This document shows positions 43,548 through 53,078 of a stretch of DNA of 64,000 bases, piece by piece. A model generated the notes under the pieces. The model worked only from the letters and a program-made list of their open reading frames with translations, did no database searches and was not told where the DNA came from. Made by a program: the position numbers and the translations under genes. Positions within the stretch are counted from its first letter, which is position 1; each line of letters begins with the position of its first letter. This stretch comes from Aquaspirillum sp. LM1. Lineage in GTDB: Bacteria > Pseudomonadota > Gammaproteobacteria > Burkholderiales > Aquaspirillaceae. The stretch spans positions 62,001 through 126,000 of the forward strand of contig NZ_CP019509.1 of assembly GCF_002002905.1 (NCBI RefSeq), written 5' to 3'.

Positions 43548-44965
43548 TGGCCAACCTTGGGGTGATTCTGACCGACGCTGCCGCCTGGGTGTGGAGCCTG
43601 GACGGCCCGCCTGCACCCTGGCTGCGGCTGGACGCCAGCGCGGATGGCCACGCCGCCTTGTTGCGCTGGCTGGGCCAGCACAGCGGTGAACTGCGCTGTC
43701 ATGTGCTGGTGGATCTGGGCAGTGAAACCCTGTGCCACACCCGCCAGCCAGCGCTGTCCTGGTTCAACCGCCGCGCGCTGGCGCGCGTGCAGCAAGGCCA
43801 GTGGTTTGCCGCCGACGGGGTGGCCCGTCTGCGCTGGCTGCCGCGCCAGCGCGGCCAGGACGTACTGTCTGGTTGCGGGTTGAATGCCTCGGCGTCGCTG
43901 CTCACCTGGCTACACCTGCTGGCCAGCAGCCAGGCCGGGGTGGCGTCGCTGCATTCGGCCACCTTGCTTGGCCTGCGCCTGCTTGACCGGCTGGCCTTGC
44001 CGGCCAATGGCGTGTTGCTGCTGCATCCGGCGGTGGACGGCCTGCGGGCAAGCTGGCGGCATCATGGTACCCCGCAGCTGACCCGCCGGCTTGCCGGAAG
44101 CGACGAAGGCGCACTGAATCAGGAGCTGCTGCGCATCCTGGGTTTTCTGGCCAGCCAGCGCCAGTACGCCGACAGCCAGCCGCCCTGCGTGCTGCTGGTG
44201 GCCGCCGATCCCGCCCAACTGGCGCAGCTGGCCACGCTGCCGGCGCTGGCCGGCTGTGTCCTGCACGGCAGCACCCTGGCCGACCTGACCGGCGCGGCCA
44301 GCCTGCGCGACTGGCTGGCACAGCATCTGGGCCGCGATGTGGGCGACTATCCGCTGCCGCCGGGTTTTGCCTATCACCGGCTATGGCAATGCGGCCAGCG
44401 CATGCGCCAGGCTGCGCTGGCCACCGGCTTGATCAGCCTGCTGGCAGGGGCCGGCCTGTTTGGCTACAGCGACTATCTGCGCCAGCTCAGCCACACCTTG
44501 CAACGGCGCAGCCACGCGCTGGAACAGGCCGACCAGCAGCGCAGCCAGCAACTGCCGGTGCTGTCCACCCTGCAAGCGCGCCAGCACAGCGTGGACAGCC
44601 TGCTGGCCCTGCACCAGCACTGGCCGCGCTACCCCGACGACCTTGGGCGCTTGCCCGCCCTGCTGGCCGAACTGCCGGGCTGGCGTGTGCTGGCGGTGCA
44701 TTGGTCCATCGCATTTCCGCCGCCGCAGCGACCGCAGTCCAGCCTGCGCCTGACCCTGACCCCCGCCACCGAAGCCGACTACCGCCACAGCGTGCAGCAA
44801 CTGGAACACGCATTGGCCAGCCAGCGCCGTCAGGGGGTGAGCGCCACGCTGATTCAGGCCCCGCACGACATTCAGCCCGACGGCACCCTGCGCCCGGAGC
44901 GCGCCGAGCATGGCCGCTTTGTGCTGCAGCTGACCCTGCCATCCTTACCCCGGAGCGCGCCATGA
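43547..44965 (+). CDS. pilus biogenesis protein, MshI/PilM-PilN-like
   Basis: 472 residues from the ATG at 43547. The N-terminal ~290 residues look like an actin-like PilM/MshI domain by position and general pattern. One membrane helix (ALATGLISLLAGAGLFGY, about residue 290) precedes a PilN-like periplasmic coiled coil (LRQLSHTLQRRSHALEQADQ). Such proteins join the cytoplasmic motor to the secretin. The call rests mainly on order and topology. Confidence 0.6.
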   Translation: MANLGVILTDAAAWVWSLDGPPAPWLRLDASADGHAALLRWLGQHSGELRCHVLVDLGSETLCHTRQPALSWFNRRALARVQQGQWFAADGVARLRWLPRQRGQDVLSGCGLNASASLLTWLHLLASSQAGVASLHSATLLGLRLLDRLALPANGVLLLHPAVDGLRASWRHHGTPQLTRRLAGSDEGALNQELLRILGFLASQRQYADSQPPCVLLVAADPAQLAQLATLPALAGCVLHGSTLADLTGAASLRDWLAQHLGRDVGDYPLPPGFAYHRLWQCGQRMRQAALATGLISLLAGAGLFGYSDYLRQLSHTLQRRSHALEQADQQRSQQLPVLSTLQARQHSVDSLLALHQHWPRYPDDLGRLPALLAELPGWRVLAVHWSIAFPPPQRPQSSLRLTLTPATEADYRHSVQQLEHALASQRRQGVSATLIQAPHDIQPDGTLRPERAEHGRFVLQLTLPSLPRSAP

Positions 44966-45546
44966 GCCTTCCCCGCTGGCCGCAACTGCGCCGCTGGCTG
45001 CCCTTGCGCTGCCTGCTGGTGGCACTGGCCGGGCTGCTCAGCCTTAGCGTGTGGTGGTGCGGCTGGGACGCGCTACACAGCGCCCGCCGCCAGCATCAGC
45101 AGGCGCTGGCCCGGCTGCAGCATGCCGAACAGCTACAGACCCACTGGCAGTACCGCCAGACGCTGGCTACCCGCTACACCCCCATCTGGCAGCAACTGCG
45201 CCAGCAGGGCCGGCTGGCAGAGGAAAACCGCCTGCTGGCGCTGGAAACCCTGTCTGCCCTGCGTCAGCATCCTGGTGTGGACAGCCTGAGCTACCAGCTT
45301 GGCCCACGCCAGCCGCTGGCCTGGCCCTGGCCCGACCCCAGTGCCGCTAGCCTGCGCCACAGCCCGCTGCTGCTGAACTTTCGCCTGAGCGCGCCGACCG
45401 CCCTGCCCGAGCTGCTGTCTGGCCTGGCAAGCCTGCCCGGCCTGCTGCTGCCAACCGACTGCCAGTGGCAGAGCAGCAGCGACAAAGACCTCTCGGTACA
45501 CGGTGAATGCCGGCTGGTGTGGGTCAGCGCGGCAGAGGCAGAATAA
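44962..45546 (+). CDS. pilus biogenesis protein, MshJ/PilO-like
   Basis: 194 residues: a short basic N-terminus, one membrane helix (LLVALAGLLSLSVWWCGW) and a periplasmic coiled coil with a small C-terminal domain. This is the plan of PilO/MshJ. It overlaps the previous gene by four bases and is the last gene of the operon. Confidence 0.6.
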   Translation: MSLPRWPQLRRWLPLRCLLVALAGLLSLSVWWCGWDALHSARRQHQQALARLQHAEQLQTHWQYRQTLATRYTPIWQQLRQQGRLAEENRLLALETLSALRQHPGVDSLSYQLGPRQPLAWPWPDPSAASLRHSPLLLNFRLSAPTALPELLSGLASLPGLLLPTDCQWQSSSDKDLSVHGECRLVWVSAAEAE

Positions 45547-45731
45547 GCATTGCGCACCAACCCTTGTCTGGTTAGGTGAGGCGTGCTGTGCTGGGGGGCT
45601 GCCATGCTTCGCGCTAGCTGGGGCAGCTAAGCGTGGATTCCCTGTGGCCTGGTGCATACCGACGCTGGCGGCCACCCGGCTGGGCGGGTATGCTCGCAGC
45701 CTTTGCTGACTTGCCTGACAACGGACCGACC

Positions 45732-46277
45732 ATGGCGCTTAAAGCCACCATTTTCAAAGCTGAACTGAATATCTCCGATATGGATCGCGGCTACTACGCC
45801 AGCCATCCGCTCACCATCGCCCGCCACCCCTCCGAAAACGATGAACGCATGATGCTGCGCGTGGCCGCGTTTGCCCTGCACGCCGACGATCGGCTGAGTT
45901 TTACCAAAGGCCTGTGCGCCGACGACGAACCCGAGCTGTGGCGCAAGAACTACGCCGATGAAATCGAGCTGTGGATTGATCTGGGCGAACCTGACGAAAA
46001 GCGCCTGCGCAAAGCCTGTGGTCGCGCCGAGCAAGTGTGGCTATACACCTACGGCGGGCGCTCCAGCGAAGTGTGGTGGCAGAATATGCAGGGCAAGACC
46101 TCGCGTTTCAGCAACCTCACCATCGTCAATATCGCCCCGGAAACCCTGCAGGAACTGGCCGCGCTGACCGAACGCAGCATGCAGCTGCAAATCAGCATTC
46201 AGGACGGCCAGATGTGGGTGTCGTGTGACGAGCGCTCGGTGCTGGTGGAAGGCGAGTACTGGCAGCGGGCGGAGTGA
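45732..46277 (+). CDS. yaeQ: YaeQ family protein
   Basis: 181 residues from the ATG at 45732. It opens MALKATIFKAELNISDMDRG and has the family segments YYASHPLTIARHPSENDERM and EIELWIDLGEPDEKRLRKAC, then YGGRSSEVWW. The fold is related to PD-(D/E)XK nucleases; the cellular role is unclear. It stands alone, and a strong hairpin follows. Confidence 0.92.
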   Translation: MALKATIFKAELNISDMDRGYYASHPLTIARHPSENDERMMLRVAAFALHADDRLSFTKGLCADDEPELWRKNYADEIELWIDLGEPDEKRLRKACGRAEQVWLYTYGGRSSEVWWQNMQGKTSRFSNLTIVNIAPETLQELAALTERSMQLQISIQDGQMWVSCDERSVLVEGEYWQRAE

Positions 46278-46298
46278 AAGCGGCGCGCTGAGCCCCGG

Positions 46299-46337
46299 CA
46301 AGCCCACCCGCCACCGTGCCGGGGGCGGGTGGGCTTG
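46299..46337. terminator. hairpin between convergent yaeQ and the prepilin-like gene
   Basis: The stem CAAGCCCACCCGCC (46299-46312) pairs perfectly with GGCGGGTGGGCTTG (46324-46337). There is no clear T-tract. Confidence 0.6.
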
Positions 46338-46352
46338 GTACCGATCAGGCGA

Positions 46353-46862
46353 TCAGTCTTTCGCTGCCGGCATCCGTGTGGGCTTGTACTGGCACGGGGC
46401 CGGCAGTTGTTTGTGCCAGCGCACGTCTACATCGCTGGCGCACACCCAGTTCACGCTGCCGTCTGGCTCTAGCCAGCCCTTGAGCAACAGGCGTTGTCCG
46501 TCCAGGTGGCGGCCCACGTCCTGCAGTTGCACCGACAGGGTGAGCACCCGGTCGCTGGCGCTGGCCTGCCAGCTGCCGTCTTGCAGGCGGCTGCCTGATG
46601 GCAGCGCGCCCAGGGTGCTTATCGATAGGCTGGCCGGCCAGGGTTCGCCGCGCTGCTCTTGGCCCAGTGCGTTGGCGGCGGGTTTGATGGCTTCCATCTG
46701 GTTATAGGCTTCGGTGGCCCGCTCGCGCACCTGCAGGTCCAGCCAGGACGACAGCGCCACCGCACCTAGCACGCCGGCCACCAGCAGCACCATCATTTGC
46801 CCGATCAGCGTCAGGCCCTGTTGTGCGGGCGGAACACACCGCCGTGCAGAAAAATGCTTCAT
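46353..46862 (-). CDS. type IV prepilin-like protein
   Basis: 169 residues. A basic leader ending at Gly16 is followed by LTLIGQMMVLLVAGVLGAVAL, the shape of a prepilin peptidase site plus hydrophobic helix. The +5 position is Gly instead of the usual Glu, as in some minor pilins. The C-terminal region has two Cys (WVCASD and APCQYK) that may form the D-region disulfide. It lies about 800 bases from the pilus operon, convergent with yaeQ, and is likely one of its pilins. Confidence 0.65.
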   Translation of the reverse strand: MKHFSARRCVPPAQQGLTLIGQMMVLLVAGVLGAVALSSWLDLQVRERATEAYNQMEAIKPAANALGQEQRGEPWPASLSISTLGALPSGSRLQDGSWQASASDRVLTLSVQLQDVGRHLDGQRLLLKGWLEPDGSVNWVCASDVDVRWHKQLPAPCQYKPTRMPAAKD

Positions 46863-47026
46863 ACCCCATCCTGAAAAATGAACATCCTCGCACCCGCGAG
46901 GCCGAGATGCCGGCCATTGTGCCGGGTTATGCTGAAAAAGTCATACGTGGCGAGGGGTGCCAAGGATGGGCGGATTTGGTGACCGCACCATAAATCCCGA
47001 CGCTATCACCTGACCGTTGCACCTAA

Positions 47027-47323
47027 CCGCTTTACCCCCCGTATGCAGCGCCGAGCATCGCGGGAGTTGACTGCGCTGCGCGCAGGGTTGATTGAGGCGA
47101 GAGTGCGTCTCGCATCCGCCCTTCTTTCTTTGCTTCGCCAAAGAAAGAAGGCAAAGAAAGGCGACCCGACTTCCGCGCCCAGCCTGCGGCTGGGTGCCCT
47201 GCGCTTCTCAACCCTCAGGGCCGGCCCGGGAACTCGCGTCGGCTGCGCCGCCGCTCAAACAACCGTGCCGGACGTCCCCCTGAGGGTCTGCGATGCTCGG
47301 CGCTGCACACGGGGGTAAAGCGG
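47027..47323. mobile_element. 297-bp MITE-like element with ~34-bp terminal inverted repeats (family 2)
   Basis: The left end (47027-47061) and right end (47290-47323) are inverted repeats with one mismatch and one indel: CCGCTTTACCCCCCGTATGC... and its complement. The interior has a strong palindrome CTTCTTTCTTTG-CTTCG-CCAAAGAAAGAAG and a region shared almost base for base with 52763-53020. No transposase frame is present. Confidence 0.7.
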
Positions 47324-47339
47324 TGATGTGCCACCGTCT

Positions 47340-47505
47340 CTAGTAGCCAGTCACGTTGAAACACGAGGGTTCATGCGCCACGAAGAACTATTGGTCGCAC
47401 TACACCGAGTCATTCCCGCGCAGGCGGGAATCTAGGCGTGTCCACAGCGTATAGCGGTCTAAGCACCGGCCAGTCGGTTCAGATCATGGTGACTGGCTAC
47501 TAGGT
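47340..47505. repeat. shortened copy of the 29-30 kb repeat unit
   Basis: Begins CTAGTAGCCAGTCACGTTGA and ends GGTGACTGGCTACTAG, the same bounds seen at 29900-30180, with one REP palindrome (CATTCCCGCGCAGGCGGGAAT) and an internal deletion. The matching outer ends CTAGTAGCCAGTCAC/GTGACTGGCTACTAG are inverted repeats of each other, suggesting a mobile unit. Confidence 0.7.
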
Positions 47506-47630
47506 GATGTGCCACCGCCTCTACGGGTCATTCACTCTCTAGTTCGTCACTGTTCGTCATCGCCCTCTGATTTGCTTTACCCCCCTGGACTGCTAGACTC
47601 AAGGCCATTTTTGTCTGCCCGGATTTTCCT

Positions 47631-48980
47631 ATGCACAACGCTGACTGGCTGGCGCGCAGCACCCGCGCCGTCTGGCACCCCTGCACCCAGATGCAGCGCC
47701 ATGAAACCTTTCCCCTGATTCCCATTGCCCGGGGTGAAGGCGTATGGCTGGTGGATTTTGACGGCAAGCGCTATCTGGATGCGGTCAGCTCCTGGTGGGT
47801 CAACCTGTTTGGCCATGGCCATCCGCGCATCAACGCTGCGCTGGTGGACCAACTCGGCCAGCTGGAGCATGTCATGCTGGCCGGCTTTACCCACCAGCCG
47901 GTGGTCGAGCTGTCGGAGCGGTTGGGCGCGCTCACGGGGCTGGGGCATGCCTTTTACGGTTCTGATGGGGCCAGCGCCACGGAAATTGCCCTGAAAATGA
48001 GTTTTCAGTTCTGGCAGCAAACCGGCCATCCGGGCAAAACCCGTTTTATCCATCTGGCCCACAGCTACCACGGCGAAACCCTGGGCGCGTTGGCAGTGAC
48101 CGACGTGCCGCTGTTTCGCCAAACCTACGCGCCGTTGCTGAATGCCGCGCTGAGCGCACCCAGCCCGGATGCCCGGCTGGCTGGCCCCGGCGAAGACGGC
48201 GAGGCGGTGGCGCGGCGGGCGGCAGCGGGGTTGGAAGCCTTGCTGGCGGCGCATGCCGGCCAGGTGGCGGCGCTGATTGTCGAACCGCTGGTGCAGGGAG
48301 CTGCCGGCATGGCGATGTATCACCCGGTGTACCTCAGCGAAGCGCGCCGGCTGTGCCATCAGTATGGCGTCCACCTGATTGCCGACGAAATTGCCGTGGG
48401 GTTTGGCCGCACCGGCACGCTGTTTGCCTGCGAGCAGGCCGGGATTCGTGCCGATTTTCTCTGCCTGTCCAAGGGCATTACCGGCGGCTACCTGCCCTTG
48501 TCCTGCGTGCTGACCACCGATGAGGTATACGCCGCGTTTTACCATGCCGACATCCGGCGCGGCTTTTTGCATTCGCACAGCTATACCGGCAATGCGCTGG
48601 CCTGCCGGGCGGCGCTGGCGGTGCTGGATATTTTTGCCGAGGACGACATCCTTGCCCGCAACCGTGGCAAAGCCGCCGAATTTGCCCCGCTACTCGCTCC
48701 ACTGCAAGCCCACCCGGCGGTGCGCCATTTCCGCCAGCAAGGCATGATCTGGGCATTTGACGTGGACACGGCACGCGGTGACTTTGCCCTGGCGTTTTTC
48801 CGCGACATGCTTGAGCAGGGCTGCCTGGTGCGCCCGATTGGCCAGACGGTGTATTTCATGCCGCCGTATGTGATTGAAGCCGAACAGATGGCCATGCTGG
48901 TGGCGGCCACGCTGCGCACGCTGGATGCGCTGGTGGGTGAAGGCGAGGGCAGCGCGCTGGCCGAGCCGGCGGTGCCGTAA
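47631..48980 (+). CDS. bioA: adenosylmethionine-8-amino-7-oxononanoate aminotransferase
   Basis: 449 residues of the class III PLP aminotransferase family. BioA signatures are [15 protein letters not shown] near the N-terminus, [34 protein letters not shown], the PLP lysine in [14 protein letters not shown] and [18 protein letters not shown]. It makes 7,8-diaminononanoate for biotin, using SAM as amino donor. No other bio genes are adjacent in this window. Confidence 0.94.
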   Translation: MHNADWLARSTRAVWHPCTQMQRHETFPLIPIARGEGVWLVDFDGKRYLDAVSSWWVNLFGHGHPRINAALVDQLGQLEHVMLAGFTHQPVVELSERLGALTGLGHAFYGSDGASATEIALKMSFQFWQQTGHPGKTRFIHLAHSYHGETLGALAVTDVPLFRQTYAPLLNAALSAPSPDARLAGPGEDGEAVARRAAAGLEALLAAHAGQVAALIVEPLVQGAAGMAMYHPVYLSEARRLCHQYGVHLIADEIAVGFGRTGTLFACEQAGIRADFLCLSKGITGGYLPLSCVLTTDEVYAAFYHADIRRGFLHSHSYTGNALACRAALAVLDIFAEDDILARNRGKAAEFAPLLAPLQAHPAVRHFRQQGMIWAFDVDTARGDFALAFFRDMLEQGCLVRPIGQTVYFMPPYVIEAEQMAMLVAATLRTLDALVGEGEGSALAEPAVP

Positions 48981-49083
48981 CCCTCGGCAGATGCCGACTC
49001 GGGGAGCTCCGCTTGCCACGCGCTTCGCGCAGCCCGCCCCTGCTTTGTATAATGGCGCACCGCAACTTTCAGGAATGGCCTTT

Positions 49084-50202
49084 ATGCAGTCCGTTATTCA
49101 TGCCAGCCAGCGCATCGTGGTCAAAGTGGGCTCCAGCCTGGTCACCAACGACGGCAAGGGGCTGGACCACGCCGCGCTGAGCCGCTGGGCCAGTGAAATA
49201 GCCGACCTGACCCGGCGCGGCAAGCAGGTGGTGCTGGTGTCGTCCGGCGCGATTGCCGAAGGCCTGCAACGGCTGGGCTGGGCCACCCGGCCACATGCGG
49301 TACACGAACTGCAGGCCGCCGCTGCCGTGGGGCAGATGGGCCTGGTGCAGGCCTACGAAACCGCGTTTCGCGCCCACGGCCTGCAAACGGCGCAGGTGCT
49401 GCTCACCCACGAGGATCTGGCTGACCGCACCCGCTACCTGAACGCCCGCTCGACGCTGACCACCTTGCTCAAGCTCAATGTGGTGCCGATCATCAATGAA
49501 AACGATACGGTGGCCACCAGCGAAATCCGCTTTGGCGACAACGACACGCTGGGCGCGCTGGTCACCAACCTGATTGAAGCCGACGCGCTGATCATCCTGA
49601 CCGATCAGCAGGGGCTGTACACCGCCGATCCGCGTAAACACGCCGATGCCCGTTTTGTCCACCATGCCCAGGCGGGCGATCCGGCGCTGGAAGACATGGC
49701 CGGCGGTGCAGGCAGCTCGGTGGGCACCGGCGGGATGATCACCAAGATCATTGCCGCCAAACGCGCGGCGCGCAGCGGTGCCGCCACGGTGATTGCCTGT
49801 GGGCGTGAGGCCAATGTGTTGTCGCGGCTGGCCGATGGCGAGGCGATTGGCACCCAGCTGATTGCCGCCGACACGCCGCTGTTGGCGCGCAAGCAATGGC
49901 TGGCCGACCACCTGCAACTGGCTGGCCAGCTGGTGCTGGACGCCGGTGCCGCCGACGCGGTGATCCACAAGGGCACCAGCCTGCTGCCGATTGGTGTGAC
50001 GGCAGTGGATGGCGAGTTTCTGCGCGGCGAAGTGGTGGCCTGCGTGGATCAGCATGGCCGCGAGGTGGCGCGCGGGCTGGTGAATTACAGCTCGGACGAA
50101 ACCCGGCAGATCATGCGCCATGCCACCCGCGAGATCGAGGCGATTCTGGGCTATATGGGTGAGCCGGAGCTGATTCACCGCGACAATATGGTCAGCGTGT
50201 AA
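49084..50202 (+). CDS. proB: glutamate 5-kinase
   Basis: 372 residues from the ATG at 49084. It has [56 protein letters not shown] and [19 protein letters not shown] of the amino-acid kinase domain, then a C-terminal PUA domain. It catalyses the first step of proline synthesis. A TATAAT box at 49048-49053 lies 31 bases before the start. proA is not adjacent. Confidence 0.95.
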   Translation: MQSVIHASQRIVVKVGSSLVTNDGKGLDHAALSRWASEIADLTRRGKQVVLVSSGAIAEGLQRLGWATRPHAVHELQAAAAVGQMGLVQAYETAFRAHGLQTAQVLLTHEDLADRTRYLNARSTLTTLLKLNVVPIINENDTVATSEIRFGDNDTLGALVTNLIEADALIILTDQQGLYTADPRKHADARFVHHAQAGDPALEDMAGGAGSSVGTGGMITKIIAAKRAARSGAATVIACGREANVLSRLADGEAIGTQLIAADTPLLARKQWLADHLQLAGQLVLDAGAADAVIHKGTSLLPIGVTAVDGEFLRGEVVACVDQHGREVARGLVNYSSDETRQIMRHATREIEAILGYMGEPELIHRDNMVSV

Positions 50203-50209
50203 AGCCAAT

Positions 50210-50241
50210 GGGGCAACGCCCGGCGCTCCGGGCATTGCCCC
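50210..50241. terminator. hairpin between convergent proB and the eCIS-end gene
   Basis: GGGGCAACGCCCGG (50210-50223) pairs with CCGGGCATTGCCCC (50228-50241) with one mismatch and a 4-base loop. It can serve both flanking genes. Confidence 0.65.
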
Positions 50242-50273
50242 CCCCTTCTGGCCTGTCAGATGCCAGCGGACGG

Positions 50274-51131
50274 TTAGCTGGCCTTGCCCTTGATGCCGCG
50301 CAGATTGGTGGCTTTCTGCAGCAGGTCAAACCAGAACGGCGCGCCAAACAGGGTGGAGAGCGCGGTCACCATCCAGCCCATGGTCATCAGCGCCAGCTGA
50401 CTGGCCGAATACTGCCAGTACAGCACACCATCGCGCAGTTCAAACGGCGCAGTTTCCCAGCCTATGGGCAAGCTGGTCACGCTCAGTTGGTCCAGTGCGG
50501 TGTGCGCGTTGGCCAGGTTTTCCGGGGTGATGTTTTCCGCCAGGGTGGGGTGCAGCCACAGCACCTGAAACAGATGAAATGTATCAATATTGAACAGCAT
50601 CGCCACCAGAAAGCCAAACAGCACCGTCCACCATTGCAGGGTGCGCTTGTAGCGCGCGCTGACCCGCTGCATGGCCGAATCAAACCAGTTGGCCAGCTCG
50701 GTTTCAAACTGGGTGATGTCGGCTGAGGCGCGCCGGTACATGCCGGTCATGGCCTGGCGCAATTGATTATTGGGGATGCGCTGGATGGCGGCGTTCAGGT
50801 CGCCCGGCGTGTTGGCCACGGTTTGCAGCACATCGGTCATTGCCTGGGCAAACTGGCTGGGCGACACATACGATGGCTTGTGGTCCAGGCTCTTGCTGCT
50901 GGTGGCCTGGCCATTGCCCAGCGGGTTGAACTGGGCATGGTTGTACAGGCTCAGGGCCAGATGGTTGACGTCCGGGTCATTCAGCAAGCGCTGAATCCCC
51001 TGCAGCAGGCATTTGCCGCGCAATTGCACAAACGAGGCAATCGCTTCGTTCAGCGAGCTGACAATCAGGCTGACCGCGCAAAAGCAGGCAATCAGGCCAA
51101 TGGCCACTTCAAGAACAGTGCTTCCAAACAT
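50274..51131 (-). CDS. membrane protein of unknown function at the end of the eCIS locus
   Basis: 285 residues. An N-terminal membrane helix (VAIGLIACFCAVSLIVSSL), a soluble helical middle (about 40-160), a second helix (TLQWWTVLFGFLVAMLFNI) and a third near the C-terminus (LALMTMGWMVTALSTLFGAPFWF). The gene is 18 bases downstream of the preceding gene on the same strand, so it probably belongs to the injection-system operon. I do not recognise a family. It could anchor or release the particle at the membrane, but that is inference. Confidence 0.7.
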   Translation of the reverse strand: MFGSTVLEVAIGLIACFCAVSLIVSSLNEAIASFVQLRGKCLLQGIQRLLNDPDVNHLALSLYNHAQFNPLGNGQATSSKSLDHKPSYVSPSQFAQAMTDVLQTVANTPGDLNAAIQRIPNNQLRQAMTGMYRRASADITQFETELANWFDSAMQRVSARYKRTLQWWTVLFGFLVAMLFNIDTFHLFQVLWLHPTLAENITPENLANAHTALDQLSVTSLPIGWETAPFELRDGVLYWQYSASQLALMTMGWMVTALSTLFGAPFWFDLLQKATNLRGIKGKAS

Positions 51132-51149
51132 GCCGGGCTCCTTTTCGGG

Positions 51150-52172
51150 TTAAAAATACACGTAAGCATCCACCTGACTGCCGCCCTGGCTGGACGGGTT
51201 CAGTGTGTCAACGGCGGGGTAAGGCAGGGTAAGGTTCAGGCTGTGCGCGCTGCCCTGGCGTGATTGCAGACGCACGCTGTAGCGGCGGCCCGGTTCGGCC
51301 AGCAGGGTAATGCCCTGTGGTGAGGTGAACAGCGTGCTGGGCCGGTTGAACAGCGCGTCTTCCGGGCTGGCGCTGAAGTTGAGCCGCTGGCCAGTCTGCG
51401 TGTCATGCAACTGCAGCTGGCATTCCGCCAGCGGCACCGGCGGCGTGCCCAGCAAGTGGTAACGCCATTGCGGGCTGCTGGCCTCCAGCGATAAAAGATA
51501 GTCGGGCGGGGCCGTTGCCTGCAGCGCGCTGGCGTCAATCACCACCACGCCCCACGCTTGCGTCGGCACCGGGCCAAACCAGGCATCCAGCGCCGGCTGC
51601 TGATTCACCCTGAACTGATAACGCCCTTCCGCCAGCGGCCCCAGCGCCACCGGCAACTGCGCCAGCATCGCGGCTGGGCTAAGCGCCTGCCACACCGGCG
51701 CGCCCCAGTCGGCCTGGCCGGTTGGGCTGGCGGTGGCGGGGCACAGCGTCAGCGCGGCAGATTGCAGCGCCGGATTGACCGGCCAGTCAAATCGGGTGGG
51801 CGAGACGGGTAGGCGTGGTGCGTTGAGCGGGCCAGCCGGGTTGAGCTGGCCGGGCTGGCCGTGGGCCAGGCGAGCATCCAGGTAATACAGCCCGCTGCTG
51901 ACCGGGGTGGCTTGCGCGGTGTAGCTGTCCAGCCAGGGGTCCTGACGCAGCAGCCAGAAACTCAGTAACGGTGCTGCCGATGGTGCGCTGCTGTCGGCAC
52001 CTGGCAGTGCATACACCGCGCCGCCGTCGCCGCTGGGGCGAAACCGCCATTGCCGCCGCGCCAGTTCGGCCTGGCAGGCATCGCTGGGCTGCAGCTGCAC
52101 CGCCGGGCAGCCATTATGGGCAAAGTAGCTGTGCTGGCAGCGCAATTGCCCCAGTAAACTGACCCCGCTCAT
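51150..52172 (-). CDS. hypothetical protein of the eCIS locus
   Basis: 340 residues from the ATG at 52172. The start overlaps the stop of the DUF4255 gene by four bases. It has no signal peptide or membrane segment. The sequence is rich in Trp, Pro, Ala and beta-prone stretches, with a C-terminal part (YSVRLQSRQGSAHSLNLTLP) that looks like a beta-sandwich. I do not recognise it. Its position after the cap gene is a place where PVC/Afp-type loci carry accessory or cargo-related genes. Confidence 0.65.
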   Translation of the reverse strand: MSGVSLLGQLRCQHSYFAHNGCPAVQLQPSDACQAELARRQWRFRPSGDGGAVYALPGADSSAPSAAPLLSFWLLRQDPWLDSYTAQATPVSSGLYYLDARLAHGQPGQLNPAGPLNAPRLPVSPTRFDWPVNPALQSAALTLCPATASPTGQADWGAPVWQALSPAAMLAQLPVALGPLAEGRYQFRVNQQPALDAWFGPVPTQAWGVVVIDASALQATAPPDYLLSLEASSPQWRYHLLGTPPVPLAECQLQLHDTQTGQRLNFSASPEDALFNRPSTLFTSPQGITLLAEPGRRYSVRLQSRQGSAHSLNLTLPYPAVDTLNPSSQGGSQVDAYVYF

Positions 52173-52729
52173 GATGCGCGGCCCAGGTTGACATCCGGCG
52201 CGCTGACGTCGGGCGTTTGCCGGCGCGGCTGGCTTTCCTGCACGCTGAGCATGCGCACCTTGTACACCACCGATGGCTGGTATTTGGCCCCGAGCATGCC
52301 CCACAGATTGTTCATGTCCTGCAGGCTCAGGCTTTTCAGCTCGACGCTGAGCTTGGCCACGCCTGCCGGCCAGTCGGCGGCAGTTTCCGGGGTGAAATAC
52401 GGGGTACTCTGGAAAAACCCCAGTGCGTGGCTCAGCAGGGTGAGTGCGTCCGGGTAGCGGGTGCAGGCGGCTGACACCAGAATGTCCAGGTTCAGGTGCA
52501 GTGGCGGGGCGATCTGGCTGGGGCTGTAGCCGTAGCCGACGGTGGGGGCAGCGGCTTCTTTTTCGACATTGAGCAGGGTGAGCACCAGGGTATTGTCCAG
52601 TTCGGTGACAGGGCTGCCGTCCAGCTTGGTCAGGTTGGACAGGGTGACCAGCGGCAGCCGGGACGGCAGGCGGCTGGCCAGTTGGTTGGCCAGTTGCTTT
52701 TGCAGAAAATTCAGGATGGTTTCCAGCAT
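52169..52729 (-). CDS. DUF4255 (Pvc16/Afp16-type) tail cap protein
   Basis: 186 residues from the ATG at 52729 (AAGGA eight bases upstream). Family features: an N-terminal helix MLETILNFLQKQL, then ELDNTLVLTLLNVEKE, LHLNLDILVSAACTRYPDAL, LSHALGFFQSTPYF and LSVELKSLSLQDMNNLWGML, then YQPSVVYKVRML. In contractile injection systems this protein caps the tube and sheath. Its promoter region is occupied by the second copy of repeat family 2. Confidence 0.88.
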   Translation of the reverse strand: MLETILNFLQKQLANQLASRLPSRLPLVTLSNLTKLDGSPVTELDNTLVLTLLNVEKEAAAPTVGYGYSPSQIAPPLHLNLDILVSAACTRYPDALTLLSHALGFFQSTPYFTPETAADWPAGVAKLSVELKSLSLQDMNNLWGMLGAKYQPSVVYKVRMLSVQESQPRRQTPDVSAPDVNLGRAS

Positions 52730-52762
52730 GGGGCGGTCCTTGGAGAAAATGGGCTGCATGGT

Positions 52763-53020
52763 TTGACTGCGCTGCGCGCAGGGTTGATTGAGACGGGGAG
52801 GCACCCCGTGCGCGCCCTTCTTTCTTTGCTTCGCCAAAGAAAGAAGGCAAAGAAAGGCGACCCGACTTCCGCGCCCAGCCTGCGGCTGGGTGCCCTGCGC
52901 TTCTCAACCCTCAGGGCCGGCCCGGGAACTCGCGTCGGCTGCGCCGCCGCTCAAACAACCGTGCCGGACGTCCCCCTGAGGGTCTGCGATGCTCGGCGCT
53001 GCATACGGGGGGTAAAGCGG
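52763..53020. repeat. truncated copy of the 297-bp MITE-like element (family 2) inside the eCIS operon
   Basis: Matches 47067-47323 almost exactly, differing in a patch around 52795-52815. The right terminal inverted repeat (52986-53020) is present; the left one is missing. It sits between the AAA ATPase gene and the DUF4255 gene and contributes the strong palindrome CTTCTTTCTTTG...CAAAGAAAGAAG, which may affect read-through. Confidence 0.85.
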
Positions 53021-53078
53021 CTAGGCACCACCGCCCGGTGCTATCACCGGGATTCGTGATTCAGTCAATATGCAGTCA

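Noticed and set aside
47043-47318. Open frame in the MITE-like element
   Set aside because: The same frame appears in the copy at 52.8 kb, follows the repeat boundaries, and has no ribosome site or family similarity.
52730-52837. Longer N-terminus for the DUF4255 gene
   Set aside because: It would be encoded by the inserted repeat; the family start MLETILNF with a good ribosome site is at 52729.
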